The position numbers and the translations under genes are program-made. Shown here piece after piece: positions 55,016 through 64,000 of a stretch of DNA of 64,000 bases (position 1 is its first letter; every line of letters starts with the position of its first letter). Where the stretch lies: contig LR990051.1 in the NCBI GenBank assembly GCA_905147135.1, positions 15,591,115 through 15,655,114 of the forward strand, written 5' to 3'. The notes beneath the pieces were generated by a model. It worked only from the letters and a program-made list of their open reading frames with translations, was not told the origin of the DNA and ran no database searches. The DNA is from Blastobasis lacticolella. Its lineage: Eukaryota > Arthropoda > Insecta > Lepidoptera > Blastobasidae.

Positions 55016-55765
55016 TCACCTTGTAGTTTCACCATCATCTCTCCTGTAGACGTTTACCGCCATCCTAAACTCGTCGCCGTCACTAGCCAGCTCCTCACGC
55101 TGTCCATTCGGCTCCCGGGGCAAACCGTACCGCAGCTTCTCGAAGAACCACGGGTCGCCCCACTTCACATACGTATTGGTGGCCAAGTAGCACCTCAGCT
55201 CGGCGTCCAACTCCGGTACGTCGAAAACTTCTTCCCGCAGAACGATGATCACCTTCGCTCGGCCTTTTTCAGCCGTCGCGGCGTGGGCCATCCGGAACTC
55301 CATGAGGCCCCACGAAGACCGCAAGAAGCTCTTAGACATGACGATGATAGTCCTCCTGGAGTCGTGGACGGAACGCGCAATTTGGGCGGGAATCCATTCG
55401 CCGGCCAACCAGTCCCTGTAGTGTATGCACAGATTGTACATTGATAGTTTCGGTACGATTTCATCCATTACAAAGTCGTCGTCCTCGTGGCAGAATGAGA
55501 TGAAGATATCATATTGCTTGTCAGCGTCCAGGTCTTCCTCCTGCACACAAGAGAGGCACAAGCCGTGGATGAATAAAAACACTCTGATCTGTTTCTGATA
55601 TTGCTTCACAATGAATCCAGCCGCGATCGCGCAAGCAAATATCAGAGCCAACGATGCTACAAGCGGCCATCCTGTCCATGATTCAACGCATAATTCGTTT
55701 ATATTCAGGTTCTTCAGTAGTCCTTTGGTATATTCAGAGCATGAAACAGTTTGATAATCTTCTAC
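55016..55765 (-). CDS. Toll exon: juxtamembrane cap, transmembrane helix, TIR domain, stop
   Basis: The acceptor 'cttttcacag' precedes GTAGAAGATTATC. 250 codons including the stop (TGA at 55016-55018). Residues 1-40 finish the cysteine cap ('VSCSEYTKGL', 'INELCVES'). A hydrophobic helix follows, 'WPLVASLALIFACAIAAGF', then basic 'KQYQKQIR'. The TIR domain has box 1 'YDIFISFCHEDDDFV', box 2 / BB loop 'CIHYRDWLAGEWIP', 'SRRTIIVMSKSFL' and box 3 'DPWFFEKLRYGLP'. The usual BB-loop proline is alanine here. Non-proline residues at this site are known in Drosophila Toll, so it need not be a defect. The tail after box 3 is about 30 residues and acidic. Confidence 0.93.
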   Translation of the reverse strand, partial: VEDYQTVSCSEYTKGLLKNLNINELCVESWTGWPLVASLALIFACAIAAGFIVKQYQKQIRVFLFIHGLCLSCVQEEDLDADKQYDIFISFCHEDDDFVMDEIVPKLSMYNLCIHYRDWLAGEWIPAQIARSVHDSRRTIIVMSKSFLRSSWGLMEFRMAHAATAEKGRAKVIIVLREEVFDVPELDAELRCYLATNTYVKWGDPWFFEKLRYGLPREPNGQREELASDGDEFRMAVNVYRRDDGETTR

Positions 55766-58700
55766 CTGTGAAAAGTGATGACGATGTGACAATTGCAGAC
55801 ACAAAAATCAAAATAAGATTCGTAGCCACTCTACCAAAAAGCAATTACAAATCACTGGGTGACCGAAGAGACATTGGTGGGTGTGGTTCTAAAGAACTTT
55901 TGCCAATTGTGCCAACAACACAATTCCGCCATCGCAATGTACGAAAGATCAAGAACTGTATAAGGAATCTTTCAAGGGGTATAATTTAGAGTGCCTCCAG
56001 CTCTCGTACACACGCCACGAATACAACGCTCGCGCTATCGCGCACTGTTGCATTTCATCGTTACGAAACAATTCGCGCGATCTATAGTCTGGACGCGCCC
56101 TTTGAGGTCACATTAGAGCTGGTCAACGCACGGGGTACCACTGGTAACGTCCCTGGTGTTGCTGATGTGCATAGGCGGCGGTGATCACTTTTCATCACGT
56201 GGCCCTCTTGCCTAATTTGAACTTTGAACGCTATCAAAACAAACTTTGCGACAGACTACTAATAATAATAGTCTGCGTTTTTTTCGGATTAACCTTTAAT
56301 TTTTCCTTTACGTGTGGCCTAAAACCTACTTCCATTCCAAATTTCAAGTTTGTACTCCCTTGGGAAGTAACACATAATTGTGATGAGTCAATCAATCAGC
56401 CAGTAGAAAAATTAGCCGATTTTCAAACTCGAATATCTCAGTAACTACTAGACATAACTTTCTAAAATTTTAACAGATAATTTGATTATTTATGTCAATT
56501 GACGAATAAAACCTCACACCATTACGTGGAACGGTAACGGAGTTATGTTACGAGAAAAACGCTGAAACGTTTCGTGTACTGCCAGAACTTGGTCTGGCGT
56601 ACTTGGTGCGCCTCGATTATGAACAAAATAACAGGCACTAAATAAAAAACAACTTCTGGCTGGTCTCGCTGGTATTCTAGAACACAGAAAGCAGCTTTAT
56701 CAGAACCAGCTATATCAATACCTAAGCTTAATTCAAAATTATGTTGAACGATATCAGTCAAAATAGTATTTTACAAGTAAGTGCCTGACATTATACGTCC
56801 GGCAAAGACACGAAACCTAGCGCAACGTTCAACCGTTTAAATTGCAACCAGACTGTGTTTTGTTCATGTGCATGTTCTTATACATTATGACCAGTGCTTT
56901 GAGTTAGAATCGCATGAATTATGTTTCAGTGAGAGGTACTGATAGTTAGTGAAATATGTAGTGCGTAATCAAATCAGCAGCTCCTTGTCAAAACCACAGA
57001 TATTGGAAAGAAGTACATCTACTTTTTTAGATGTCAGCTTGACCTTGTCTTCTAAATGCGTCCAAAATAGAACAAAGAGATGTCGACACCAAGGTTACCA
57101 ATGCTGTTCGGAATATAAGTAATGTATCCAGGAATCGTGGAGCAACAATAAATGAAGACATTTTTTGCGGTGAACGCGACAAACGTGTGATAGATATTAA
57201 GAAATCTTATCATAATCTGCATCCATTTCATATCTGGATATTTTTTGTGTAGGCATTAATTATTGATAATAAATAGACATATAACGTCTGAGATTATAAC
57301 AACAATGAAATGAAACAGTTTGCGTAGTATTGCCTTGTTTGTATGCCGTATAACATTAAAAAAGTAAATAGAAATGTCATTCGGGATGTCAAACTACCAA
57401 GTCAAAGTCAAAGTCAACGTCGTGTGACTTTGTCTTCAAAGTCAATAATATTTGATCACTTTAGGTTCTTATTAAAACACATACGAACGTCAAAACTAAA
57501 ACAGTTGTAAAAAATTATAGTGCAAGAAAAATATTATCAAGACTAGAAAAAAAGAAAACTGGCTTGTAAGTATTAATTATACTTAATATTTACTACAAAA
57601 TTTGTAATAGAATCAGACTAATTCTAATTAATCAGAAAAAAAAAGTATTTAAGTAGTATATCAGTTATCTAGCACCCATAGTACAAGCTGTGCTTAGTTT
57701 GGGGCTAGATGGCGCTGTGTGATTTTGTCCACGAATATTTATTTATTATTTATTTATTTATTTAATTTAACTAAATATCATATTATTACACATATGTTTA
57801 TGTCAAATTTAATTCAATTATATTTATCAGGTATGTCATTGAATATCATTTAATATCGGTAATAGGAATTTGTGTAGTGTAACTTATTATAATTACGTTC
57901 ATTGGGAAATAAAATTTGAAATCATCAAGAACACTTGTCGTCACCTCGGCCAATAATGCGGCAAATATATACCTATTACTGCGCAATAACTGTCAGCGGT
58001 CAGGTACTAAGAGCAAAATATGTCTCTCGGGTCTCCTGTATGGCGGCGCGCGCGCAACTTCTATTCTCTATTTATCTTATCTTATATTTTGATTTCTGTT
58101 ATTAATTACTTTCAGTGAACATATCTTTGACATGATTTGTTTTGTTCCTACGTACCTGTTTAATATTTTCAAGCAGCGCAGTGAGCCATGGTAAGTTTTC
58201 CTCGTCGCACCCACAGTCTACTGTACTACCGGCAAGCAAAATCTTGCTACGTTTATCAGAGAAGAGCATTGTTGCTGCTGCTGCATCAGCGCTAATGATG
58301 GAATTATTGCGAAGATCCAAAACCTAAACAAATCAAAATTAGACGTATAGTGACAGCCGAATATATATATCATAATCGTCCTAGCGCTTATCTCGGCCTC
58401 TGCCAGGGTTCGCTTTCCTACAAATTCTTCTCCACTTCGCCCGGTCTTCGGCATTCTCGCGTCGTAATCCGTTGGCTCTCGTATCCGCCTCAGCGATGTC
58501 AATCCATCGCTTCTTGGGTCGCCCACGGGGCCTCTTTCCTGATACCGGCAGGTTCCGGCACCTATTTCCCACATATCCCTGAGGCTTGCGCAACACGTGA
58601 CCAAGCCAGCGCAGGCGAACCTCCTCGATTTTGTCCGCGATATCCCTCACGCCAAGACTGCCACGGATTTTGTGTAGAACCGTTGACTCAGCGGAGAGAA

Positions 58701-61700
58701 TTTGCGTCCGTGTGTTCTGAGTAATTGCTAGGTATGTTCTATCATTGGACCGCTAGCCTGAAGCTCAAGTGATGTAGAGGGCTTTTAGGAATGATTATCA
58801 TAAGCCAATACGGATATTACCAGCAAAGATGCCGAAGACCCCACAAAGTGCAGGAAGACGGGCCCCGGAGCCCTTGCGTGCTGTGCGGAAGCGCATCCGG
58901 GATTTAACACCGGGATGATTAGGATAATGAATACTACCTTCAGTGTCGATGGGATGTCATCAGCTCGTAGACGGCTGATAGCGTTGCCTGGCGCGTGGAT
59001 CTCGACAAGGTTTCTCTCGTCGCGCAGCGCGGCGGGCAGCTCGCGCAATTCGAGCGCGCCGCACCACGCGACGGTGCCGTCGTCGCGCCATCGTTGCCGG
59101 CACGTGCATTCTCCACACAAGTACTGGACAAAAATGTCATGGTTATCAAACTGGCCTTACAGAATAAATCACACCGGAGAATAAACAAATATAATTTCAG
59201 TCACAACTATGGTGAAGGCAGTTGATATTTTGGGATGCATCAATGCACACCTACCCTGTTTCACCCATCTCACCCATCTGTTTTATGCAGGGCATATGGT
59301 GTAGTGAGAGTACCAATACCTCCAGTGAATGAACTCTTTAACTTGATAACTGATGCGGACAGATCGTTACCATTAAATAAAGTTATCGTTGTAGCCCGGT
59401 ATATACAGGGGTTTCAGTGTACATTATCTGCGGTAAACTAATTGAAAACGTATACCTAGAGTTGTAAATAATTTGAAAGGCTTTAATTTAGTAATAGACC
59501 ACATTCCCATATAATGCACTATTTTCGATTTATAAGCATAAAACTTTAAATGTCAGTAAATTTTGAGATTTTTCGGCCATCAACAGTTGTCCCTACGCTT
59601 TTGAGGTCGCAAACATAAAGAAAAAAATATTTCGAAAAAACGATCTTAGAAGAAAATCTTTTGTCGCAATTATGTTGCTGAGTATAGGTAGATAGGTACT
59701 TACTTTTTTGCATTGGAACGTATTAATGTTTGCAAGCATGCCGCGGTCAAGTCGCTGTGAATTTTCTTCGCACGTTATTCCAGTAATGTTTAGCGAAGGC
59801 AGGGAAGACATCTGGAGCGCTAGACATCCGATCGAGCAGTCGCAAGGCACCGTCCATGACATCAACACGGTGACATTTTTGGCCTGTTAAAATGTTAAGG
59901 ATATGATTGAGCTAGAGCAAAAAAATCACGATTTGGTCAGCTAAAAAAATTATTCTGTCAGGACCTAGGGTCTGAGTTTTAGAGACAAGTTTTCCCTTAG
60001 TTATACATTTTTTTTAATGGCACTGCAGTTTGCCCAATAGTTACGTAGCAGCATTCATAATGTCTGTGCAATGTGATAAAAAATAAAGTTGAAATAAGTA
60101 TTAATTACGTTGCCACGTTGCCCGATTTGCATATTCATATTGCACGGATTACTACTCGGATTAGGTAATCACCTAGTCCCATGACATATACATAATGTCA
60201 TGCCTTTTTCTCGTAGGGGTAGGTGTAGACCCCATCTACACATAGTATAAAATACACTCGTTTCCCGCCGACTATCCCTTTGTTGGTATCATATGTATGT
60301 ATGTACGATTAGATTTTATAATAATATAAACTACGAAACGGATTTTGTGACTGTGTCATCAGTGAATCTTGAATTACAAATTTTAATTCATCAGGTGCAT
60401 TTCCCATACTATTGTAGCTGTAATATAATAGTAGTCTGCGCAACTCGCATATAAAAGGGGGTATCATGAGTGTCGGTTTAATCAGCCTATATATCTCCGC
60501 GTACTTACATCGTTATTTTATGTTAAAACTGTAATGAAAATAAAATGAGACATGCTGTATCATAATAGTAGTTTATGCAACTGTTATATAAAAGGGGGTA
60601 TTTGATTTCGGTATAATTATTTTTCCGCTAAACAGAATATTTTTTCTAATTGTTGTAATTTGTGTTTGTAAATGATTTTTCTTGTTTGAAGCAAATAAAT
60701 AGATAAATGTGAAAGTAGTGAAGTGAATTTCCCGCCGCTTGATACCTCGGCTCTTAGATATAAGTAATAGAAATGGCTCGCAGCAAAGTTGAAAAAAGTA
60801 TGGGTTTTTAACATAAAAATATGAGTGTAGATAAAATAGTGTATGCAACTGCATATAATTAGATATTAAAACACTCGTGACAGAACTCATGTTTGAATAC
60901 CCCCTTTTATATGCGAGTTGCATATACTACTATTATTGCATTTACCAGCCCGTAACAGTCCACTACAGAACTTAGGGCCTCTCAAACGAAAGGGGAGGTT
61001 ATTGCCATAGTAACCTATAATAATAATAACCTATTATAATAAAAAAAAATGCCACCAGCATACAGAAAATATAGACCATATCACAGGAGGTTGTAGCATA
61101 CTTGCCAACAAAGAATATACACATCGTCACGACAACGTTGCCAAACATATTCATCAACAACGAGATATCATAACCGACCGCACCATCCTAAGCAATAGAC
61201 CTGATATAACTTTAATTTTAAAACCCGCAAAGACCACATACCTCATAGACATTGCCGTTCCAAATTCACACAACCTAAAACAAAAGCACGCAGAAAAAGT
61301 ACAAAAATACATACCATTAGCAGACGAAGTAAAACAGATGTGGCACCAAGAGACTGTAAGAATCATCCCAATAATTATATCTTCAACCGGTGTAGTACCA
61401 AAAACTCTTCACACTGCCCTAAAAATGCTTGATCTACACGAGAAAACCTATGTACCACTCCAAAAATCAATAGTAATAGATACCTGCTCCATAGTTCGGC
61501 GTTTCCTCAACCCGACCTCGCTCACACTCCAAGATAGTCAAATCACAAATCCAGACATATAAAGTCACCAAACTGAAACACTGGAACCAGAATACTTGGC
61601 ATCAGCCCGTATCTGGGTCCTTAAATAAAACCGATTCCGAGTCGAGATAATAAAGAAATCTGATATAATAATAATCTCCACGCTTGGCAGGCGGGTTGGA

Positions 61701-63761
61701 GATCGCAGTGTTTAAATATAATAATAGAAAATGCTCCTGCCCATTTTCCAGACTACGGAAATTCTTGTTCTTTTGCCTCGAAAACATTAGTCGCCTTGTA
61801 CGACACCCATTAGTGTAAGGGATTGGTGCTATTCTACTCTGCTGGATACCACCCGGCCAATGTTGAGATAGTATGTTCAGTAAAAATATTTAAAATACGG
61901 AGTTTACCTGTAACAATCTTCGGTGGTGATATCTCCAATCGTTGCATGTTGCATGAGATGAGGAAAGTATTGAGGTATTGCGTAGATCAACTAAGACGGG
62001 CAGTTTTGTATTTGATGGCAAATTGTCAACCTGCAAATAAAAAAGTATTTTCATGGTCACCTTATGGAAAGTGGTCACCGCTGTCTAAGGACATCAGCAA
62101 AACCAGGGGCGTTACTAGTGCGTTGCCCGCCTCTAATGTGGCCTCTAAGAGTGCGTACTACAGAATTGTTTTGAGCGACGAAATGCAACAGCGCGCTAGC
62201 GGCGTGTTCGCGAGATCTGGCTGTACCCTAATTACTTTTTATACTATTTCATACTTTACATCACTGGTGGCGATTAGGGAATGTCATTATTATACCTCTC
62301 TCGGAGCGTCGGTGACCTAGTGGTAACGGTATCCCGGGTTCGAATCTCACTACCGCCATGTACCAATGACTCTTTTCTGAGTTATGTACATAAGTTGAAC
62401 ACTAACCGATGCTCTTATGGTGAGGGAAAACATCGTGATGAAACCTTCACAGGCGACTGAATGTGTAAACATGATCCAATCCAGACAGGCTCCCCTGGTA
62501 GCAGGGTCACGGAAGTCAACGTAATACAACCTGTACATTCAGGCGACTGAATGTGTAACCATGATCCAATATGGTCAGGTTCCCCTGGTAGCATGGCCAC
62601 GGAGCTCATATGGCAGTCGCTCCACTGTAATTACCTGATTTGCCAAATCCTGGATTATGGTCAAGGCGGACCCCAGGACCTCGTGCGCGAGAACACAACT
62701 GCGACATTAACGCCTCGATGATGATAATTAATTATACCTCTCGAAGTAATCCATGCTCAGTTCAAGAGCATTAATGCATTAAAACCTAGAATCGTATTCC
62801 GGTGCAGCAGTTAAAAGGTTTTATGGCCTGTAGAATACTGTTAGAAAGGGAATGAAATGGAGAATGTAATAGGTATACCAATAATATCACAATCGCTTTT
62901 AGTTTTTATATAAAACTTTGTTGTTTTTCCTTTTAAAAGTAACAATAGGTTTTGAGTTAAATAAAACAGTTTAGGTTGCTTGCAAATAACTTAAAGGAAA
63001 CATACAAACTTGTTAAAATAAAAATGGTAAAATTTGTAGTTGTAAAATTATTATTATTTTTAATCAATTTAAAAGAAATATTATGGATTTTCGGGATTTT
63101 GTTGTTGTCTCTTAAATAAATAAATAAAATCCTGCTGTTCCAAAATCAGTTCTTGGTACCTACTGGACATGCTAAGAGGTCCTTCTTTCAGCCAATTCTA
63201 ATACAAAATTTCACAAAATATGTGGCAGTAGATGCGACGAAATCTGCACTGAAAGTGGTAAAGCACTGACGCTCTTGAACCTTACATGATGTCATAGCCC
63301 AGGGGGAACACTGGCAGGGAGATTCCACGTTCGTATAGTACGAGCGATTACAACAAAAGGTTTATGAAATGTGGACGATAACGTGAATCGTTAGTTATTT
63401 TTAAAATGTTTACTGATTTCCTTATTGATCTTAGTTCTTAGATAATTTGTTACTTTTTATAAAGAAACCTATTTATTACTTCTACTTTATCTATTACTAT
63501 CAGTAGCCACCAATGACCCATTGCAGGGCAAAGGCCTCTCGCTCATTCTTCCACTCACTACACTTTTTAGCCGAGAGATGGCTGTTTAAATATTTACCGT
63601 AAAATTTCCAGACAGAACATTATTAGATAGATCCAAATACGTTAGGTTCGTGAAATCGCCGTAAATTAGACTCCTTGGTCCAAATTTTTCGGTCGGTCCT
63701 CGTCCTCGCAAAGAGATGTGTTTGATCGAATTCTTAAATTTCCCAAGATACGTTTCAATCG
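55016..63761 (-). CDS. Toll receptor (Spaetzle-receptor type), 3' five exons; gene runs out of the window
   Basis: Type I membrane receptor of the Toll family, which signals through MyD88-type adaptors to NF-kB factors in insect immunity and development. The exons 63761-63598, 59883-59704, 59123-58938, 58323-58156 and 55765-55016 all join in phase 0 with GT..AG borders. In order they give an LRR, a C-terminal cysteine cap, an N-terminal cysteine cap, another LRR with cap, a transmembrane helix and a TIR domain. This is the juxtamembrane layout of multi-cysteine Tolls. TIR sequence and introns fit the Toll-1 group better than the mostly intronless 18-wheeler/Toll-6/7/8 group; this is inference. 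No disabling change is seen. The signal peptide and most LRRs lie beyond 64000. A missed LRR exon in the 3.7-kb intron cannot be excluded. Confidence 0.9.
56130..56215 (-). repeat. Dispersed 'gccacctgatgg' repeat in Toll intron (minus strand)
   Basis: On the minus strand this reads 'ggcaagagggccacgtgatg', 'gtgatcaccgccgcctatg' and 'cagcaacaccagggacgtta'. These are the blocks of the repeat at 10803. It lies within the intron between the TIR exon and the last LRR exon (55766-58155). The rest of that intron has no recognised gene. Confidence 0.55.
57650..57785 (+). repeat. Dispersed 'agtttggggctagatg' repeat with (ttta)n tail in Toll intron
   Basis: 'gtatatcagttatctagcac', 'ccatagtacaagctgtgctt' and 'agtttggggctagatggcgc' are followed by (tta)n. 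It matches 11628-11745. Confidence 0.6.
58156..58323 (-). CDS. Toll exon: membrane-proximal LRR and start of cysteine cap
   Basis: 56 codons between 'ttgatttgtttag' and the donor CAG|GTACGT. 'VLDLRNNSI' continues the LRR begun in the previous exon ('..TLK' + 'VLDLRNN'). 'VDCGCDEENLPWLTALLEN' is the C-terminal LRR cap. Phase 0 at both ends. Confidence 0.88.
58378..58735 (-). pseudogene. RTE-like LINE 3' end in a Toll intron
   Basis: The frame on the minus strand has 'RDIADKIEEVRLRWLGHVLR', 'PVSGKRPRGRPKKRWIDIAE', 'LRRENAEDRAKWRRICRKAN' and a stop near 58381. This arginine-rich GRPKKRW block is typical of the end of RTE/BovB-type LINE proteins. It lies in the 614-bp intron 58324-58937, in the same orientation as Toll, and fills more than half of it. 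Confidence 0.75.
58938..59123 (-). CDS. Toll exon: N-terminal LRR cysteine cap and first LRR after it
   Basis: 62 codons between 'catttttgtccag' and AAG|GTAGTA. 'YLCGECTCRQRWRDDGTVAW' and 'CGALELRELPAALR' fit an N-terminal LRR cap (C..C.C....C). 'NLVEIHAPGNAISRLRADDI' is the next repeat. Phase 0 at both ends. The GC content is higher than in neighbouring sequence. Confidence 0.88.
59235..59441 (+). other. Unassigned open frame opposite a Toll intron
   Basis: An acceptor-like 'ctgttttatgcag' (59283-59295) is followed by an open frame 'AYGVVRVPIPPVNELFNLIT' and 'SLPLNKVIVVARYIQG', then a GTAAAC at 59431. It is on the strand opposite Toll, in the intron 59124-59703. I do not recognise the peptide. 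It may be a relic of a mobile element or chance. Confidence 0.15.
59704..59883 (-). CDS. Toll exon: C-terminal LRR cysteine cap of the main ectodomain
   Basis: 60 codons between 'cattttaacag' and AAA|GTAAGT, a strong donor. 'SWTVPCDCSIGCLALQMSS' holds the CxC motif of an LRR C-terminal cap. Further cysteines are in 'NITGITCEEN' and 'INTFQCKK'. The next exon continues with YLCGECTC. Phase 0 at both ends. Confidence 0.88.
60427..60934. mobile_element. MITE of the 'aatagtag..aactcgcatataaaaggggg' family in a Toll intron
   Basis: The left TIR 'aatagtagtctgcgcaactc' plus 'gcatataaaagggggtat' is mirrored at 60897-60934. A second, diverged left end starts at 60564 ('aatagtagtttatgcaactg'). A matching inner right end lies at about 60835-60860 ('gtgtatgcaactgcatataa'). 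One copy therefore seems to have inserted in another, or the end was duplicated. The related element is at 26127-26505. No transposase. The 116-codon frame on the minus strand has no domain. Confidence 0.7.
60950..61012 (+). repeat. Fragment of the 'cagcccataacagtcca' repeat
   Basis: 'accagcccgtaacagtcca', 'cttagggcctctcaaacg' and 'aaaggggaggttattgcc'. It is broken off by a (taa)n stretch. The rest of the repeat ('cgcttggcaggcgggttgg') resumes at 61680, so the LINE remnant at 61050-61562 probably inserted into this repeat. Confidence 0.6.
61050..61562 (+). pseudogene. C-terminus of a LINE with restriction-like endonuclease (R2/R4-type group)
   Basis: The frame is open for 170 codons from 61050 to the TAA at 61560-61562. 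It starts with a Cys/His block 'CHQHTENIDHITGGCSILAN' and 'EYTHRHDNVAKHIH'. Then comes 'LSNRPDITLIL', about ten residues on 'TYLIDIAVPNSHN', and 'EKVQKYIPLADEVKQMW'. The RPD..(x)..D spacing and the preceding zinc-knuckle-like block are what restriction-like-endonuclease LINEs have after the reverse transcriptase. No ATG is needed because it is a 5'-truncated copy. It sits in the large Toll intron. Confidence 0.65.
61675..61857 (+). repeat. Right part of the 'cagcccataacagtcca' repeat
   Basis: 'ctccacgcttggcaggcgggttgg', 'aaatataataatag', 'cttttgcctcgaaaac' and 'actctgctggataccacc' follow in the usual order. Confidence 0.65.
62030..62140 (+). repeat. Dispersed 'gtcaccttatggaaagtggtcacc' repeat
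   Basis: 'tggtcaccttatggaaagtgg', 'tcaccgctgtctaaggacat' and 'cagcaaaaccaggggcgtta' align with the repeat at 10803. The 165-codon frame at 61823-62320 runs through this repeat and is not a gene. Confidence 0.5.
62306..62722 (+). repeat. tRNA-derived SINE with an internal duplication, in a Toll intron
   Basis: The head 'gcgtcggtgacctagtggta' is fused to a B box 'cgggttcgaatctcac', with the anticodon-arm segment deleted. The body block 'aggcgactgaatgtgtaa..atgatccaat' to 'tcccctggtagca..' is present twice (about 62452-62512 and 62540-62598). The 3' end 'gacattaacgcctcgatga' is complete. It has the same orientation as the copies at 2833 and 36851. Confidence 0.8.
62723..63597. other. Toll intron sequence, no gene; short repeat near 63503
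   Basis: AT-rich intron. At 63503-63555 'accaatgacccattgcaggg' and 'caaaggcctctcgctc' look like a fragment of another common lepidopteran repeat. On the minus strand the donor of the first visible Toll exon is at its right edge (63597-63592, GTAAAT). Confidence 0.35.
63598..63761 (-). CDS. Toll exon: leucine-rich repeat, first exon visible in the window
   Basis: 164 nt between 'gtgtattttgtag' and ACG|GTAAAT. It begins with two bases of a split codon. 'IETYLGKFKNSIKHISLRGR' and 'DFTNLTYLDLSNNVLSGNF' give one clear LRR (LxxLxLxxNxL). The 3' end is phase 0, like the next four exons. The acceptor implies phase 1 upstream, and the preceding exon lies outside the window. Confidence 0.8.
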
Positions 63762-64000
63762 CTACAAAATACACGAATAAAAGTGATTAGTTGCCATTAA
63801 AAACTAACAGCGATATTTAAATAATTAGTTAAGTTAGCGAAAGTACAGACAAAGGGCCAGGCCATAACACTGCAGCACGACGTTGCATCGTAGAAACCAA
63901 CGACGTCGTACACCGCCTCGCGGAATTATTCGATGAGCTGTCGTATCGTAAAAATCTGCGATGCGATGACGAGCTACCGTTCAGCTAGTATCCATTATAT
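63762..64000. other. Toll intron, no feature recognised
   Basis: The sequence upstream of the first visible Toll exon has stops in the exon's frame and no second exon that I can support. The last 100 bases are CG-rich relative to the rest, without a recognisable repeat. Confidence 0.35.

Noticed and set aside
56543..56761. Extra Toll exon in the intron before the TIR exon
   Set aside because: The flanking Toll exons join in phase 0 and complete a cysteine cap without it. The frame has no LRR or cap residues.
60573..60923. 116-codon minus-strand frame as a gene
   Set aside because: It lies entirely within the MITE at 60427-60934.
61823..62320. 165-codon open frame as a gene
   Set aside because: It runs through two known dispersed repeats and into the head of a SINE. 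No domain.
1..64000. Endogenous virus or integrated virus genes
   Set aside because: No capsid, envelope or viral polymerase frames were seen. All reverse transcriptase frames are of the non-LTR type.
1..64000. CRISPR array
   Set aside because: Tandem repeats here are microsatellites and element tails without regular unique spacers, and the DNA is from an animal.

Overview
This is repeat-dense animal nuclear DNA, and the repeat content points to a moth or butterfly (Lepidoptera). I see a Toll receptor gene with introns, a tRNA-derived SINE family, Helitrons whose ends carry the CTAG-type terminus and GACCCGGC-type hairpin common in Lepidoptera, hAT-like elements and MITEs, and many 3' ends of non-LTR retrotransposons (CR1/Zenon-like, Jockey-like, RTE-like and one with a restriction-like endonuclease). 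No rRNA gene, functional tRNA gene, CRISPR array or bacterial-style operon is visible. The species cannot be named from this.

Host genes. The only well-supported host gene is a Toll receptor on the minus strand at the right end. Five exons lie at 63598-63761, 59704-59883, 58938-59123, 58156-58323 and 55016-55765. All four visible donors leave the reading frame in phase 0. They encode the end of the leucine-rich repeats, a C-terminal LRR cap, an N-terminal LRR cap, a last LRR with its cap, the membrane segment and the TIR domain. The first exons lie beyond position 64000. Three weak exon candidates are also listed (27317-27385, 52723-52914, 53408-53527).

Layout. 1-14.4 kb: SINE copies, LINE ends, MITEs, perfect hairpins and unassigned AT-rich sequence. 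14.4-25.2 kb: a five-level nest. A hAT-like element (14426-25226) holds a dead LINE (about 14560-24265). The LINE holds a Helitron with Rep and helicase coding (15826 to about 23737, minus). The Helitron is interrupted by a second hAT-like element (17247-19571), which itself holds a short non-autonomous Helitron (18083-18311). 25-37.8 kb: MITEs, LINE tails and much unassigned sequence. 37.8-51.0 kb: a tandem segmental duplication. Its left unit later received a nearly intact CR1-like LINE (about 40331-44263) inside a SINE, and appears to have lost about 2.7 kb that the right unit keeps. 51.4-52.2 kb: an RTE remnant with a GC-rich MITE inside it, bounded by direct repeats of about 80 bp. 55-64 kb: the Toll gene, whose introns hold an RTE tail, a MITE, a restriction-like-endonuclease LINE tail and a SINE.

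How the parts relate. The mobile elements give a relative timeline. The dead Zenon-like LINE carries the same nonsense codon in both duplicated units, so it was broken before the duplication. The CR1-like LINE is in one unit only, so it is younger. In the Helitron, joining the two sides of the inner hAT restores an open helicase frame, so that insertion is recent compared with decay of the Helitron. The most novel coding observation is a pair of PCNA-interacting (PIP-box-like) motifs at the C-terminus of the CR1-like ORF1 protein.
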